From Sphingobacteruim zhuxiongii (GTDB taxonomy: Bacteria; Bacteroidota; Bacteroidia; Sphingobacteriales; Sphingobacteriaceae), in NCBI RefSeq assembly GCF_009557615.1, contig NZ_CP045652.1, forward strand, positions 2,542,001-2,606,000: a DNA stretch of 64,000 nt, read 5' to 3'. Under the pieces are notes generated by a model. The model was not told the DNA's origin. It ran no database searches and worked only from the letters and a program-made list of their open reading frames with translations. Positions 54,504 through 63,249 of this stretch are shown here, piece after piece. The stretch's first letter is position 1; every line of letters starts with the position of its first letter. The position numbers and the translations under genes were made by a program.

Positions 54504-55673
54504 CTAGCGAAGCGGATTGAGACTAATCTCATCCACTTGCTTACCTTGTTGATCAACCACTTTAAATACCGCTTTTTGAGGAGTAATCTCCGCCTTTACG
54601 AGATTCACATTAGAATTCACGAGAATTGGGAAATTAACCCCTGCAGTAGGCATTTGTTTAACATGCTTATGCAAGTGTCCACTAATCATAATCTGCGCAC
54701 CAGCCTTGTTTAAAATCGGCACAAATTGACGCTCAATATCAATCATACCATGCCAACCGCCCATAGGAGGCATATGACAAATCACAATCTTGTAGCGTGC
54801 GTTTTTGTATGCAGGACTTTCAACGGCTTTGGCCAACCATTCTGCCTGTTGCACACGATAGAAATCCATATCAACAATACCACTATATTCTATATCTGTA
54901 TCCGGCTTATCTTCACCACCATCCAGCACAATAAAACAGGCCTCCCCTTGTGTAAACATATAGTACAATTCGCCAGAGCTCGTAGGAAAATATTGCGGAT
55001 AAGCTACAGCGAATGGGCCACGCGTCTCATGATTTCCTCTGGAATAATACATAGGCTTTTCGCTTGCAAACAACTTAATTGCCGTATCCATAAATCCATT
55101 GAACATCTGATCTTCACTAATTAACGCATCAACCATATCGCCGTTGAATACCACGAAGTCCGTTTTTGCCATATCTGCCTGTCCAATCAAATTCGTTAAG
55201 ACATCATTCTTCCCATGAATATCATTCAATATTGCAAACGACACTTTATCGGAAGGTTTTGGAGTCGTAAAGGTCAATGCCTCCTTGGAATACACATCCG
55301 TTGCAACAAAATTACCATACTGCACACGTGTTCCTTGATGCTTTAAAACCTCTTGATTGTAGACACGATAGCGGTATTTGGTACCGGGCTTCAAATCCTT
55401 AAGATCAACCTGATGCACTGTACCGACGGTTTTATAGCCATATTTCGCAGCATATAACTTCGGACGTTCCTTCGCATAGAAGTGACTTTGATCGTCTGGT
55501 GCAATTTCCACCCAAGCAACAGCAGGTTTATTGGTTACCCAAACTATAGACAACGAACTATCTGTCAATGCCTGAATATAAGGCTGATGACTAATCGTAA
55601 TCTTATCCTGAGAAAATACATTTAAAGAAAATATCGTAAGAAATAGAGCAATGAATAAGGTTTTTGATTTCAT
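54504..55673 (-). CDS. Exported metallophosphoesterase with purple acid phosphatase-like N-domain
   Basis: A 389-residue secreted protein. A signal peptide (LFIALFLTIFSLNVFSQ) is followed by a fibronectin-type N-terminal domain of the purple acid phosphatase kind (HQPYIQALTDSSLSIVWVTN). The calcineurin-like catalytic domain (about 145-350) has all five motifs: ILNDIHG, FNGDMVD, SRGNHETRG, VICHMPP and SGHLHKH. It would hydrolyse phosphate esters in the periplasm or outside the cell, using two metal ions; the substrate is unknown. The following gene may share its transcript. Confidence 0.92.
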   Translation of the reverse strand: MKSKTLFIALFLTIFSLNVFSQDKITISHQPYIQALTDSSLSIVWVTNKPAVAWVEIAPDDQSHFYAKERPKLYAAKYGYKTVGTVHQVDLKDLKPGTKYRYRVYNQEVLKHQGTRVQYGNFVATDVYSKEALTFTTPKPSDKVSFAILNDIHGKNDVLTNLIGQADMAKTDFVVFNGDMVDALISEDQMFNGFMDTAIKLFASEKPMYYSRGNHETRGPFAVAYPQYFPTSSGELYYMFTQGEACFIVLDGGEDKPDTDIEYSGIVDMDFYRVQQAEWLAKAVESPAYKNARYKIVICHMPPMGGWHGMIDIERQFVPILNKAGAQIMISGHLHKHVKQMPTAGVNFPILVNSNVNLVKAEITPQKAVFKVVDQQGKQVDEISLNPLR

Positions 55674-55734
55674 TTTTAATAAATAGGTTTTTATTATGTT
55701 TAATATTGAGTTATATCCCTAACACGAGCAAAGC

Positions 55735-55775
55735 AAAAATGTAGAGCTTCCTGTATATCAGGGCGCTACATTTTT
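55735..55775 (+). terminator. Orphan terminator-like hairpin
   Basis: The arms AAAATGTAG and CTACATTTT enclose a shorter inner stem CCTG/CAGG, with T residues after it on the plus strand. It lies in the 296-base gap between two divergent genes, and no gene should end here. A second hairpin with GCTAGC arms lies at 55905-55930, followed by TTTTA. Neither has an obvious owner. Confidence 0.4.
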
Positions 55776-55969
55776 CTATAAATCTACTACAATAATTCAA
55801 ATCAACCATCCTGTACTATATCCGAAAGCTGTAGTTTCCCGTTATTCTTGAGAAGCCGACACGAAATTAACGCTTCCACTATCACATTTATATAAATCAA
55901 CTATGCTAGCAGGCTTTTTCTTGCGCTAGCTTTTATGAAATCTACTAATTTTATAAAAAGCTGTAGAAG

Positions 55970-56731
55970 ATGCGAATAACACTTATAACCCTACTAATCC
56001 TAACATTTATGTCCTGTGCACCCGAAAAAACAGCGAATGCAGATGCCCTCGTCCTCCTCAACAAATTGGGGATGATTGAACAATTTGATGCAGCGATCGA
56101 AAAATTCACACCTGAGAACCTGGCAAGCCAGCTGCTGCCATCACAAACGACAGCTTTTGAAGCTTATAAAGAAAAATATTTCGCAAGCTCAACTGAAGAT
56201 TTCTTGGTTAGCGAGCTAATGAAAGTTTGGAGCCCAGAAGAAATTCAACAAGCGGCATCACTAAAAGCGGAAGATCTAGACGATAAATTTGAAGACAAGA
56301 TTAGAGAAACTGATAAATACATAGAAAAACGTTACGACGACATTTACTTGGCAGGGCATGCCCTCCTGTCGGGAATTGAAGTCATCGCCAGCCCAAATCA
56401 ATCAACGCCATTCTCCTATCTCAAAGTAAATAGGCCAAATGGCTTTTATCCTGTTGAAGCTTATGACTTTCATATGTTGCAAAGAATGCACATTGCAGAA
56501 GACCCCATCATCGATGGATCCGAATTAAAAAACACAACAATATACGACTATAACACAGGAGATTATGGATTATCAATTCCAGAAACAGATAAATTAGATA
56601 ATCTTTTTCAATTACACTTTGCTGATAGCCCCAAAACACCCATCATCCTTATTCTCGCAAATCGAATTATGACCGTATGGGATCGAATACCTACTCCCAA
56701 CCAAGGCCAAATCATCCTCTATACAACCTAG
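55970..56731 (+). CDS. Hypothetical lipoprotein
   Basis: A 253-residue lipoprotein (lipobox TFMSC, about Cys16). The N-terminal half is helical (LLNKLGMIEQFDAAIEKFTPENLASQLL, EKYFASSTEDFLVSELMKVW, with a DUF2059-like look). The C-terminal half is mixed (NRPNGFYPVEAYDFHMLQRMHIAEDPI). No family is clearly recognised. It is transcribed away from the metallophosphoesterase, after two hairpins in the intergenic region. Confidence 0.6.
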   Translation: MRITLITLLILTFMSCAPEKTANADALVLLNKLGMIEQFDAAIEKFTPENLASQLLPSQTTAFEAYKEKYFASSTEDFLVSELMKVWSPEEIQQAASLKAEDLDDKFEDKIRETDKYIEKRYDDIYLAGHALLSGIEVIASPNQSTPFSYLKVNRPNGFYPVEAYDFHMLQRMHIAEDPIIDGSELKNTTIYDYNTGDYGLSIPETDKLDNLFQLHFADSPKTPIILILANRIMTVWDRIPTPNQGQIILYTT

Positions 56732-56930
56732 AAAAAAGAGGAATTGCAAAGCTTTATTAAGACGATAAAATAATGAACAACATACTTGATAAAATCGAAA
56801 TTATCTCAGCATTAATCGAATAACAATTTTAGATAGAAATAAAATATTAATGGACTTGAATAGACTTGTTGGATGCAAGTATTTTGAATAAAAGTGGGAT
56901 TTAAAGAAGAGAAAATTAAATAGTTAAGTA

Positions 56931-57338
56931 ATGAATACAACAGGAATTGGCTTACTGATATTACGCTTGTTTATAGGAATCCGTGTTATTTACGGTATAA
57001 TAGACAATGTATTCAGTATGAAACACATGAAAGAATTCGCTTCCTTTCTGTCGCAATTCGGTTTTCCGATACCTATCGCCGCAGCTTTCCTGTCTGTATA
57101 TACGCAATTAATTGCAGCAACGCTCATACTAATAGGTTGGAAAACTAAATATGCAGCCGGAATATTAGCATTCCACTTCCTGATTGCACTCGGCATGGTA
57201 CACCTTCAAAACAACGATAGCGTCGAAGCGATGACACCTGCCCTTGCAATCTTTTGTATATCGCTCGCCCTCTGCTTTATGGGAGCGTGTAAGTATGCAT
57301 TAGACCCTTTAAAAAACAGCAAAAATGAACTCCTATGA
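56931..57338 (+). CDS. DoxX family membrane protein
   Basis: A 135-residue inner-membrane protein with four hydrophobic helices (GLLILRLFIGIRVIYGIIDNV, FPIPIAAAFLSVYTQLIAATLILIG, YAAGILAFHFLIALGMV, TPALAIFCISLALCFMGACKYALDP). This order and the FIGIR and DPL ends fit DoxX/DUF417-like proteins. The role in respiration or redox balance is poorly defined. Its stop overlaps the start of the next gene (ATGA), so the two are translationally coupled. Confidence 0.85.
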   Translation: MNTTGIGLLILRLFIGIRVIYGIIDNVFSMKHMKEFASFLSQFGFPIPIAAAFLSVYTQLIAATLILIGWKTKYAAGILAFHFLIALGMVHLQNNDSVEAMTPALAIFCISLALCFMGACKYALDPLKNSKNELL

Positions 57339-57850
57339 TTGATATAAACATCCCCTACAGCGGTAAGAAACAAAAAAACATGGCTTATATTTTTTTAGGC
57401 TTAGGCATTGCAGGAATTCTCTTTGCTTATTAGGCTTACTTTATCAAAACAGAAGGAATTCTCTTTGGGCGCGTGACGTCAGTATTTATTACGCTCTTAG
57501 GGATTGGCGCCTTTCTAAAATTATCAATCGCACCGAAAAAAGCAACAGACATCGCTATCGCTATCAATAGACAGGGAATTACAGGCAATACAACGCCTAT
57601 AGCGCGCGCTGCTGGCTTGATTGAGTGGAAAGACATCGTTGACTATCAAATTGAACAGGGGCGCTTATTAGTCGTTCTAGTCGATCCTCAAAAGTATGCC
57701 GATCGGATGAAAAACTTCTTCGTTCGGGACACTTTCATGAAAGGTCAAAAAGGTATAATTACCATCTCATTCGCAGAAACAGACAGCACATACGAGGAAA
57801 TTGCAAAATATATGATCCATTATGTTGATCATAACTCAAAGGTAATTTAA
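57335..57850 (+). pseudogene. STM3941-family protein gene with an in-frame TAG
   Basis: One frame of 172 codons starts at the ATG at 57335, overlapping the DoxX stop. It reads MIDINIPYSGKKQKNMAYIF, is interrupted by TAG at 57431-57433 (codon 33, after ILFAY), and then continues AYFIKTEGILFGRVTS to the normal end at 57850. The N-terminal IPYSGKK and the later DIAIAINRQGITGNTTPIARAAGLIEWKDI fit STM3941 family proteins (PH-like domain after two membrane helices). The stop lies at the end of the first helix. It is either a pseudogene, a sequence error, or a case of read-through. Translation from an internal GTG (57473) would lose the first helix. Confidence 0.7.
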
Positions 57851-57978
57851 CAAAAAGCCCAAAAAGCATCATCTTAATGATACCGTCGGGTACTGAATAT
57901 AAAAAGAAGGTGTCTAAAAAGGCACCTTCTTCTGTTTTATAGCTTTTGCGATTCCATTACTGTTTTCATTTTTGAGTT

Positions 57979-59607
57979 TTAAGCAGTAAGTCTATATTTT
58001 GTGGTTTTAACGCTCCTGACTCCAATTTTTATCGTATATAGTGTTTTATCGCTATAACCATTTCGAAACAAGACATCGTTTGCCCACTTTTTTGCCCATT
58101 TTCTGAGGTTATGAGCAATGGCCATCAAACCGAACTCTACAGCGACTTTCTCCAGTCCTTTCATCGTGAACCGGGTAAACTTGTTGTTGCTTTTCATCTG
58201 ACCGAAAACAGCTTCCACTTCTATGGGTCGCTTGCTTCGATGGTACATTCCCTCTTCTGATAGCAGTCTTTTTCGGGCTTTAGCCTTGAGCTGATCAAGC
58301 CTGTGGTTCACTTCAATAATACGATTGCCTTTTGCTTTATGGCACCCACTGCGCATTGGGCAGCCTTCGCATCGCTGAGCCTGATAACAGCTTACCCGGG
58401 CAGTATATCCATTGGTACTAACTCTGGTTGCATGACCGATATAGCTGAGCTTCTGTCCGGCCGGACATACATAATAGTCATCTTGCTGGTTGTAATACAG
58501 ATTCTGTACCGAGAAAGGATCCTGTTTATGCTTGCGCTTCTGTTCCACATGAAAGTAATTGTACTTGACAAAGGCAGTTATGCCCTGTTTTTCCATCAAT
58601 TCATAGTTCTGTTCACTACCATAACCGGCGTCTGCTACAAGCTGTTCGCTTTGTTTTCCGTAATGGGACTCAAAGCCTTCCAAATGTTCCGGCAGGGTTG
58701 TGGTGTCGGCAGTTGTTTGATGGATGCTGTAATGGGTGATGAACTGATCTTCGGTGCTGATTTGGGTATTATAGGCTGGCTTAAGCTGGCCATTCTTCAT
58801 GTGGTCCTCTTTCATCCGCATAAACACAGCATCGGTATCGGTCTTGCTATAACTATTGCGATCTCCCAGTACTTCCAGTTGCTCTTCATATTTCTCTAGT
58901 CGAGGCAAATAGTCCTCTTCAAGTTTCTTAAGCTGCTTATCAGTAGATTTATTGGCTCCTTTGAACTTGGCATTGATCGCTTCGATCTTTTCCTTCAACC
59001 GACTGCTATCAATGGCCTTGCTAACTTCTTGATGCCCTAATGAAGATTGGTCTTGGGCGATCTGAGCCTCGATTTCCGAAAGAACCGAAGCAATGTTTGC
59101 TTCTAGCTTTACCTTATTCTTCTCGACCGATTTCTTCCAAACGAACGTATAACGACCAGCGACCGACTCGATCTTGGTGCCATCAACATATTGAACTTTC
59201 AGGCTAACATACTCCATATCATGCAGCATACGAACGATACTTGCAAACAGCTCTTGTATCTGTCCTTTAAGACGCTTTCCTCTGAAATAATTGATCGTAC
59301 GATAATCAGGTGTGCTATTGCCCGAAAGCCACATGAAATGGATATTCTCTTGTAAGGCGCGCTCAATTTTTCGGCAAGAATAGATATTGCTTAAATAGGC
59401 GTAGAACAGCACCTTAATGAGCATTCTAGGGTGAAAACTAGTGGTGCCTCCGCCTTTATACTGACGGATAATATGATCTAGATCCAACTGATCAACAACC
59501 TGACTCACCAACCGAACCGGATGGTTCATTGGAATACGATCTAAAATATTCTCAGGAAATAGACTCGGACTATTGGATGGAAGCGCTTTGAATTGTATGT
59601 TTGCCAT
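57979..59607 (-). CDS. IS1182-family transposase
   Basis: A transposase of about 542 residues when started at the ATG at 59607 (MANIQFKALPSNSP); the upstream ATG at 59652 falls in the end region of the element. The N-terminal DUF772-like domain (FPENILDRIPMNHPVRLVSQVVDQLD, RMLIKVLFYAYLSNIYSCRKIERAL) is followed by a DDE domain (VQYVDGTKIES, VADAGYGSEQNYE) with a cysteine-rich insertion (CYQAQRCEGCPMRSGCHKAKG). The last acidic residue is in EVEAVFGQMKSNN. It looks intact. Confidence 0.93.
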   Translation of the reverse strand: MANIQFKALPSNSPSLFPENILDRIPMNHPVRLVSQVVDQLDLDHIIRQYKGGGTTSFHPRMLIKVLFYAYLSNIYSCRKIERALQENIHFMWLSGNSTPDYRTINYFRGKRLKGQIQELFASIVRMLHDMEYVSLKVQYVDGTKIESVAGRYTFVWKKSVEKNKVKLEANIASVLSEIEAQIAQDQSSLGHQEVSKAIDSSRLKEKIEAINAKFKGANKSTDKQLKKLEEDYLPRLEKYEEQLEVLGDRNSYSKTDTDAVFMRMKEDHMKNGQLKPAYNTQISTEDQFITHYSIHQTTADTTTLPEHLEGFESHYGKQSEQLVADAGYGSEQNYELMEKQGITAFVKYNYFHVEQKRKHKQDPFSVQNLYYNQQDDYYVCPAGQKLSYIGHATRVSTNGYTARVSCYQAQRCEGCPMRSGCHKAKGNRIIEVNHRLDQLKAKARKRLLSEEGMYHRSKRPIEVEAVFGQMKSNNKFTRFTMKGLEKVAVEFGLMAIAHNLRKWAKKWANDVLFRNGYSDKTLYTIKIGVRSVKTTKYRLTA

Positions 59608-59663
59608 ATTGTTTTTTTGGGTGCACCTTAAGATACAAAATCTTAAGGACAAAAAAACAGAAA

Positions 59664-59691
59664 AACCCCGCCATTTTTTAATGACGGGGTT
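59664..59691. terminator. Hairpin inside the right end of the IS1182 element
   Basis: The arms AACCCCG-C-CATT and AATG-A-CGGGGTT pair around TTTT, with T-rich tracts on both sides. It lies between the transposase start and the right end of the element, so it can stop incoming transcription from the neighbouring gene. Confidence 0.7.
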
Positions 59692-59745
59692 CTTTCTTTA
59701 AGAGACCTTTTTAGACAGCCCCTTTTTATTGAGTTTATTTTATAA

Positions 59746-62052
59746 CTACTTCTTCTTTGGCTTGCTGCTCATTACAAACTGTAATTCGCCTCCGCTCATC
59801 AACTGCTCATGTGTAATTTTGAAATCTTTAATCTCTTGTCCATTCCAACTCACATTACTTACATAAACGTTCTTCTCGCCTTGATTTTTAGCAAAAATCT
59901 TCAATTCTTTACCATTTTCTAAAGCAATGCTTGCCGATTTTACCAAAGGGCTCCCAATCCAATAGTGCGCATCACCGGGCGCCACAGGATAAAACCCTAG
60001 GGAAGTAAAGAGATACCAAGCAGACATTTGACCGCAATCGTCATTTCCACCTAGACCATCTGCCCCATTATTGTATTGATGACGAATAATCTGACGAACC
60101 TTCTCTTGAGTTTTCCATGGACTTTTCGTGATATTGTACAAGTAGGCTACGTGATGCGAAGGTTCATTTCCATGCACATAGTTGCCGATAATTCCCTCAC
60201 GAGTAATATCCTCTGTTTTTTCAAAGTATTTATCCGGCAAATGCATGCTGAACAAGGAATCTAAATAGCCTTCAAAACGCTTCTCTCCACCCATTACATC
60301 TTTTAAGCCATTTGGATCATGCGGTACATACAAAGAGTAATTCCAAGAATTCCCTTCAATAAAACCTTGCCCATGTGTATCTAACACATCGAATTCTGCT
60401 CTAAACTTACCCGATTTATCCTTCGGACGCATAAATCCTATCTGCTCATCATAAACGTTCCTCCAATAGTTCGCACGTTTATCAAACTCCGCAGCGATAT
60501 CAATATGTCCTAATTTTTTAGCGATTTGAGCAATACACCAATCATCATAGGCATATTCTAAGGTATTGGAAACCGATGAAGTCGAAACCTCATCAGGTAC
60601 ATAACCCAAATCAATATACTCACCAATACCTTCATATCGACGCGCATTTGCCGTAGATATACAAGCTTTTAGCGCTGCCTCAGCATCCCCTTTGTACACC
60701 CCTTTTAATATGGCATCCGCAACTACCGAAACCGAATGATAACCAGACATACACCAGTTATCGTTGGCATAATGAGACCAAATTGGCAACATGCCTAATA
60801 AAGACTGATCATAATGTGCCATCATCGATGAAACGATATCCGAATTACGAGACGGATTAATAAGATTTAGCCAAGGATGGAACGCTCTAAAGGTATCCCA
60901 AAGCGAAAAGGATGTATAATTAACAAAACCATCGGCCTTATGAATCTCTTGATCTAACCCTTTATATTCCCCATTGGTATCCATGTATTCCGTCGGCATT
61001 AAGTTCGCATGATAAATTGAAGTATAGAAATTCACCAAATCGGACTCATTCAACATATCGACCTTAATTTTTCCTAATTCTTTTTCCCAGGCATCTTTAC
61101 CTTGCGCTACAACCTGATCAAAATCCCAGTTTGGCACCTCTACATCCATATTGGCAAGCGCATTCCGCATGCTTACTGGACTCAAAGCAACTTTCATCAT
61201 TACCTGCTCTGAAGATTCGGTATCAAAATCCAAATGTAGCTTCACATTGTGTGAGGCTAAATCTGGGAAGTTATCGCGTTGATTAAATTTTCTCCAAAAA
61301 CCTTTATAAGGTGTTTCTTTATCATAATACTTCGCCCCGTAGTTCTTAAAAGGCTTCGATGTTTTAATAGCAAAGTATACGGTACGTGTTCTCGCCCAGC
61401 CGTTCGTTTGACGATATCCCGTAATGGTCGAATCATTCAGCACACGGACGACAGTCCACACATTTTTTTCATCGTAATTATAAATTCCAGAAGTCAAATC
61501 CAATATGATGTGTGAATCCTCAGATTTTGGGAATGTATAACGATGCATCCCTACTCTTGTGCTCGTTGTCAGCTCAGCGAGAATATTATGCTTATCTAGT
61601 TTTACTTTATAATAATTAGGTTCTGCCACTTCGTTATCATGGCTAAAAGGCGAGCGATAACCATCTTGTGGGCGATCCGCCGTTCCAGGGTTCAACTGCA
61701 CTTTACCCTGCGTTGGCATCACTAAGATATCACCCAAATCCGAGTGTCCTGTTCCGCTGAAATGCGTATGACTAAAACCTACAATCGTCTTATCCTTATA
61801 CTGATAACCTGCGCAATATTCATAAACCGTTCCAGTGTATTTACCATTAAAAGCATATGGGATCGTATCTGTATCAGGACTTAATTGCACAGCTCCGAAA
61901 GGCACCGTAGCGCCAGGGAATGTATGCCCCATTTTAGCCGTACCAATTAGCGGATTTACATAGTCAGTCAACTTTTTTTGTTGCGCAAATCCTAAACTAG
62001 GAAGTACTGCTAACAATAAAAATTTTCCAATTCGAGTATAGTTCTTATTCAT
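59746..62052 (-). CDS. GH92-family alpha-mannosidase, exported
   Basis: A 768-residue glycosidase with a signal peptide (FLLLAVLPSLGFAQQ). N-terminal GH92 features (YVNPLIGTAKMGHTFPGATV, FSHTHFSGTGHSD) lie in the beta-sandwich. The catalytic (alpha/alpha)6 domain follows with SLWDTFRAFHPW, GNSWNYSLYVPHDP, HGNEPSHHVAYLYN and GNDDCGQMSAWYLF. GH92 enzymes are calcium-dependent exo-alpha-mannosidases that trim mannose from N-glycans. This fits the endoglycosidase PUL elsewhere in the window. An IS1182 element lies just after its stop. It is followed upstream by a DMT transporter gene. Confidence 0.94.
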   Translation of the reverse strand: MNKNYTRIGKFLLLAVLPSLGFAQQKKLTDYVNPLIGTAKMGHTFPGATVPFGAVQLSPDTDTIPYAFNGKYTGTVYEYCAGYQYKDKTIVGFSHTHFSGTGHSDLGDILVMPTQGKVQLNPGTADRPQDGYRSPFSHDNEVAEPNYYKVKLDKHNILAELTTSTRVGMHRYTFPKSEDSHIILDLTSGIYNYDEKNVWTVVRVLNDSTITGYRQTNGWARTRTVYFAIKTSKPFKNYGAKYYDKETPYKGFWRKFNQRDNFPDLASHNVKLHLDFDTESSEQVMMKVALSPVSMRNALANMDVEVPNWDFDQVVAQGKDAWEKELGKIKVDMLNESDLVNFYTSIYHANLMPTEYMDTNGEYKGLDQEIHKADGFVNYTSFSLWDTFRAFHPWLNLINPSRNSDIVSSMMAHYDQSLLGMLPIWSHYANDNWCMSGYHSVSVVADAILKGVYKGDAEAALKACISTANARRYEGIGEYIDLGYVPDEVSTSSVSNTLEYAYDDWCIAQIAKKLGHIDIAAEFDKRANYWRNVYDEQIGFMRPKDKSGKFRAEFDVLDTHGQGFIEGNSWNYSLYVPHDPNGLKDVMGGEKRFEGYLDSLFSMHLPDKYFEKTEDITREGIIGNYVHGNEPSHHVAYLYNITKSPWKTQEKVRQIIRHQYNNGADGLGGNDDCGQMSAWYLFTSLGFYPVAPGDAHYWIGSPLVKSASIALENGKELKIFAKNQGEKNVYVSNVSWNGQEIKDFKITHEQLMSGGELQFVMSSKPKKK

Positions 62053-62170
62053 TCAAATGTTTTATAGGGATGATTTATAATCTAATGATTCTTAAAATTA
62101 CGTATTTATTAAACGTTTTAGCAAGATAAACTCCAATAATATCAAGAAGATTTGGGAAATCCATCTTGTT

Positions 62171-63118
62171 CTATCCTGCTTTTTTGCCAATACTAAGGAT
62201 AAAGATTGTCGATATTATACAGGCAGAGCCTAACCAATCCATTAAGCCAAAAGGAACTTGCAACCAGATAACTGCCATGAACGCAGCAGATAAAGGTTCT
62301 GCGGACCCTAACAAACTCGCCGTCTGTCCGCCTACTATTTTCACTGCCGATAGATACGCAAAACAAGGTATCAGCGTACCAAAGATGACGATGAAAGAAG
62401 CATATGAAATTGCTTGAGAATCCCATTGTCCCTCAATTTTCCAGGGCGCATGTACAAAACTGAACAAAATACCGCCGATGAGCATCGCCCAACCGACAAT
62501 AATATGCGCCGGATATTTTCTTAGCAATTTCGTAGGCTGTAAGGAGTAAATCGCTACAGCGACTGCCGATGCCAAACCTAGCGTAAGGCCAAGCGGAGAA
62601 ATCGAAAGATTATCGAAGTTTGCATGTGTGACAAGCAGAAATGTTCCGATGACAGCAATAAACAATGCAATGAGCTCCTTTAAGCTGGGAACTTTTAACG
62701 CTTTAAGAGATAAATAGATAGCGATAATTACCGCTCCTAGAAATTGAAGAATGGTAGCTGTCGCAGCATTGGAATATTTAATCGCAGCAAAATAGGTGTA
62801 TTGAATGGTTACCATACCAGCAATACTGAATATGATTAGCTGAATAAGGTCGGACCGATTTTTCCATATACTAAAAAGCGATTGGCGTTTATCAAACGAT
62901 GAGATCAACAAAAGCAGGCTTCCAGCGACCAGCAAGCGCACGGTAATCATCCACTCGACATTGACGCCCCGTTCATGAAACAAGAACTGTCCGAAAGTAC
63001 CCGATACCCCCCACAGGGTAGCGCCTATGATGGCCAATAAAATTCCCAACCAGGGCTTAGTATTCGCTGCCCCTTGCCCTTCTGTTGGAACTGAACTTGA
63101 AGAAGGTTCCGTAATCAT
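62171..63118 (-). CDS. EamA/DMT-family transporter
   Basis: A 315-residue inner-membrane protein with ten predicted helices arranged as two EamA repeats (TLWGVSGTFGQFLFHERGVNVEWMI and the second half from LTLGLASAVAVAIYSLQPTKLL). It belongs to the drug/metabolite transporter superfamily, and exporters of amino acids or metabolites are common in this group. The substrate is unknown. It is separated from the GH92 gene by about 118 bases and from the DUF4091-type gene by about 130, so an operon with either is uncertain. Confidence 0.88.
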   Translation of the reverse strand: MITEPSSSSVPTEGQGAANTKPWLGILLAIIGATLWGVSGTFGQFLFHERGVNVEWMITVRLLVAGSLLLLISSFDKRQSLFSIWKNRSDLIQLIIFSIAGMVTIQYTYFAAIKYSNAATATILQFLGAVIIAIYLSLKALKVPSLKELIALFIAVIGTFLLVTHANFDNLSISPLGLTLGLASAVAVAIYSLQPTKLLRKYPAHIIVGWAMLIGGILFSFVHAPWKIEGQWDSQAISYASFIVIFGTLIPCFAYLSAVKIVGGQTASLLGSAEPLSAAFMAVIWLQVPFGLMDWLGSACIISTIFILSIGKKAG

Positions 63119-63249
63119 CTTCTATTGTATAGTCTTTTAGTTCTAGTTTAGTCAGTAGCCATTCTAATTACCAGGAACGGAAACAGCGTATTAGCATTCC
63201 TTTTAGATTGGCATTGATAAATATCAGGTAATCCTCGCTAGTAACCTGA

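Larger units (their letters stand above)
57906..59722 (-). mobile_element. IS1182-family insertion sequence
   Basis: Inverted terminal sequences are seen at both ends: TGTCTAAAAAGG near 57911 and, on the other strand, CTGTCTAAAAAGG near 59718. The outermost bases are less well defined, and I see no clear target duplication. It contains one transposase gene. The left end forms a terminator-like hairpin (AGAAGGTG/CACCTTCT, then TCTGTTTT). The right part holds another hairpin (59664-59691) that would shield the transposase from transcription out of the GH92 gene. The element lies 24 bases past the stop of that gene. Confidence 0.82.
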
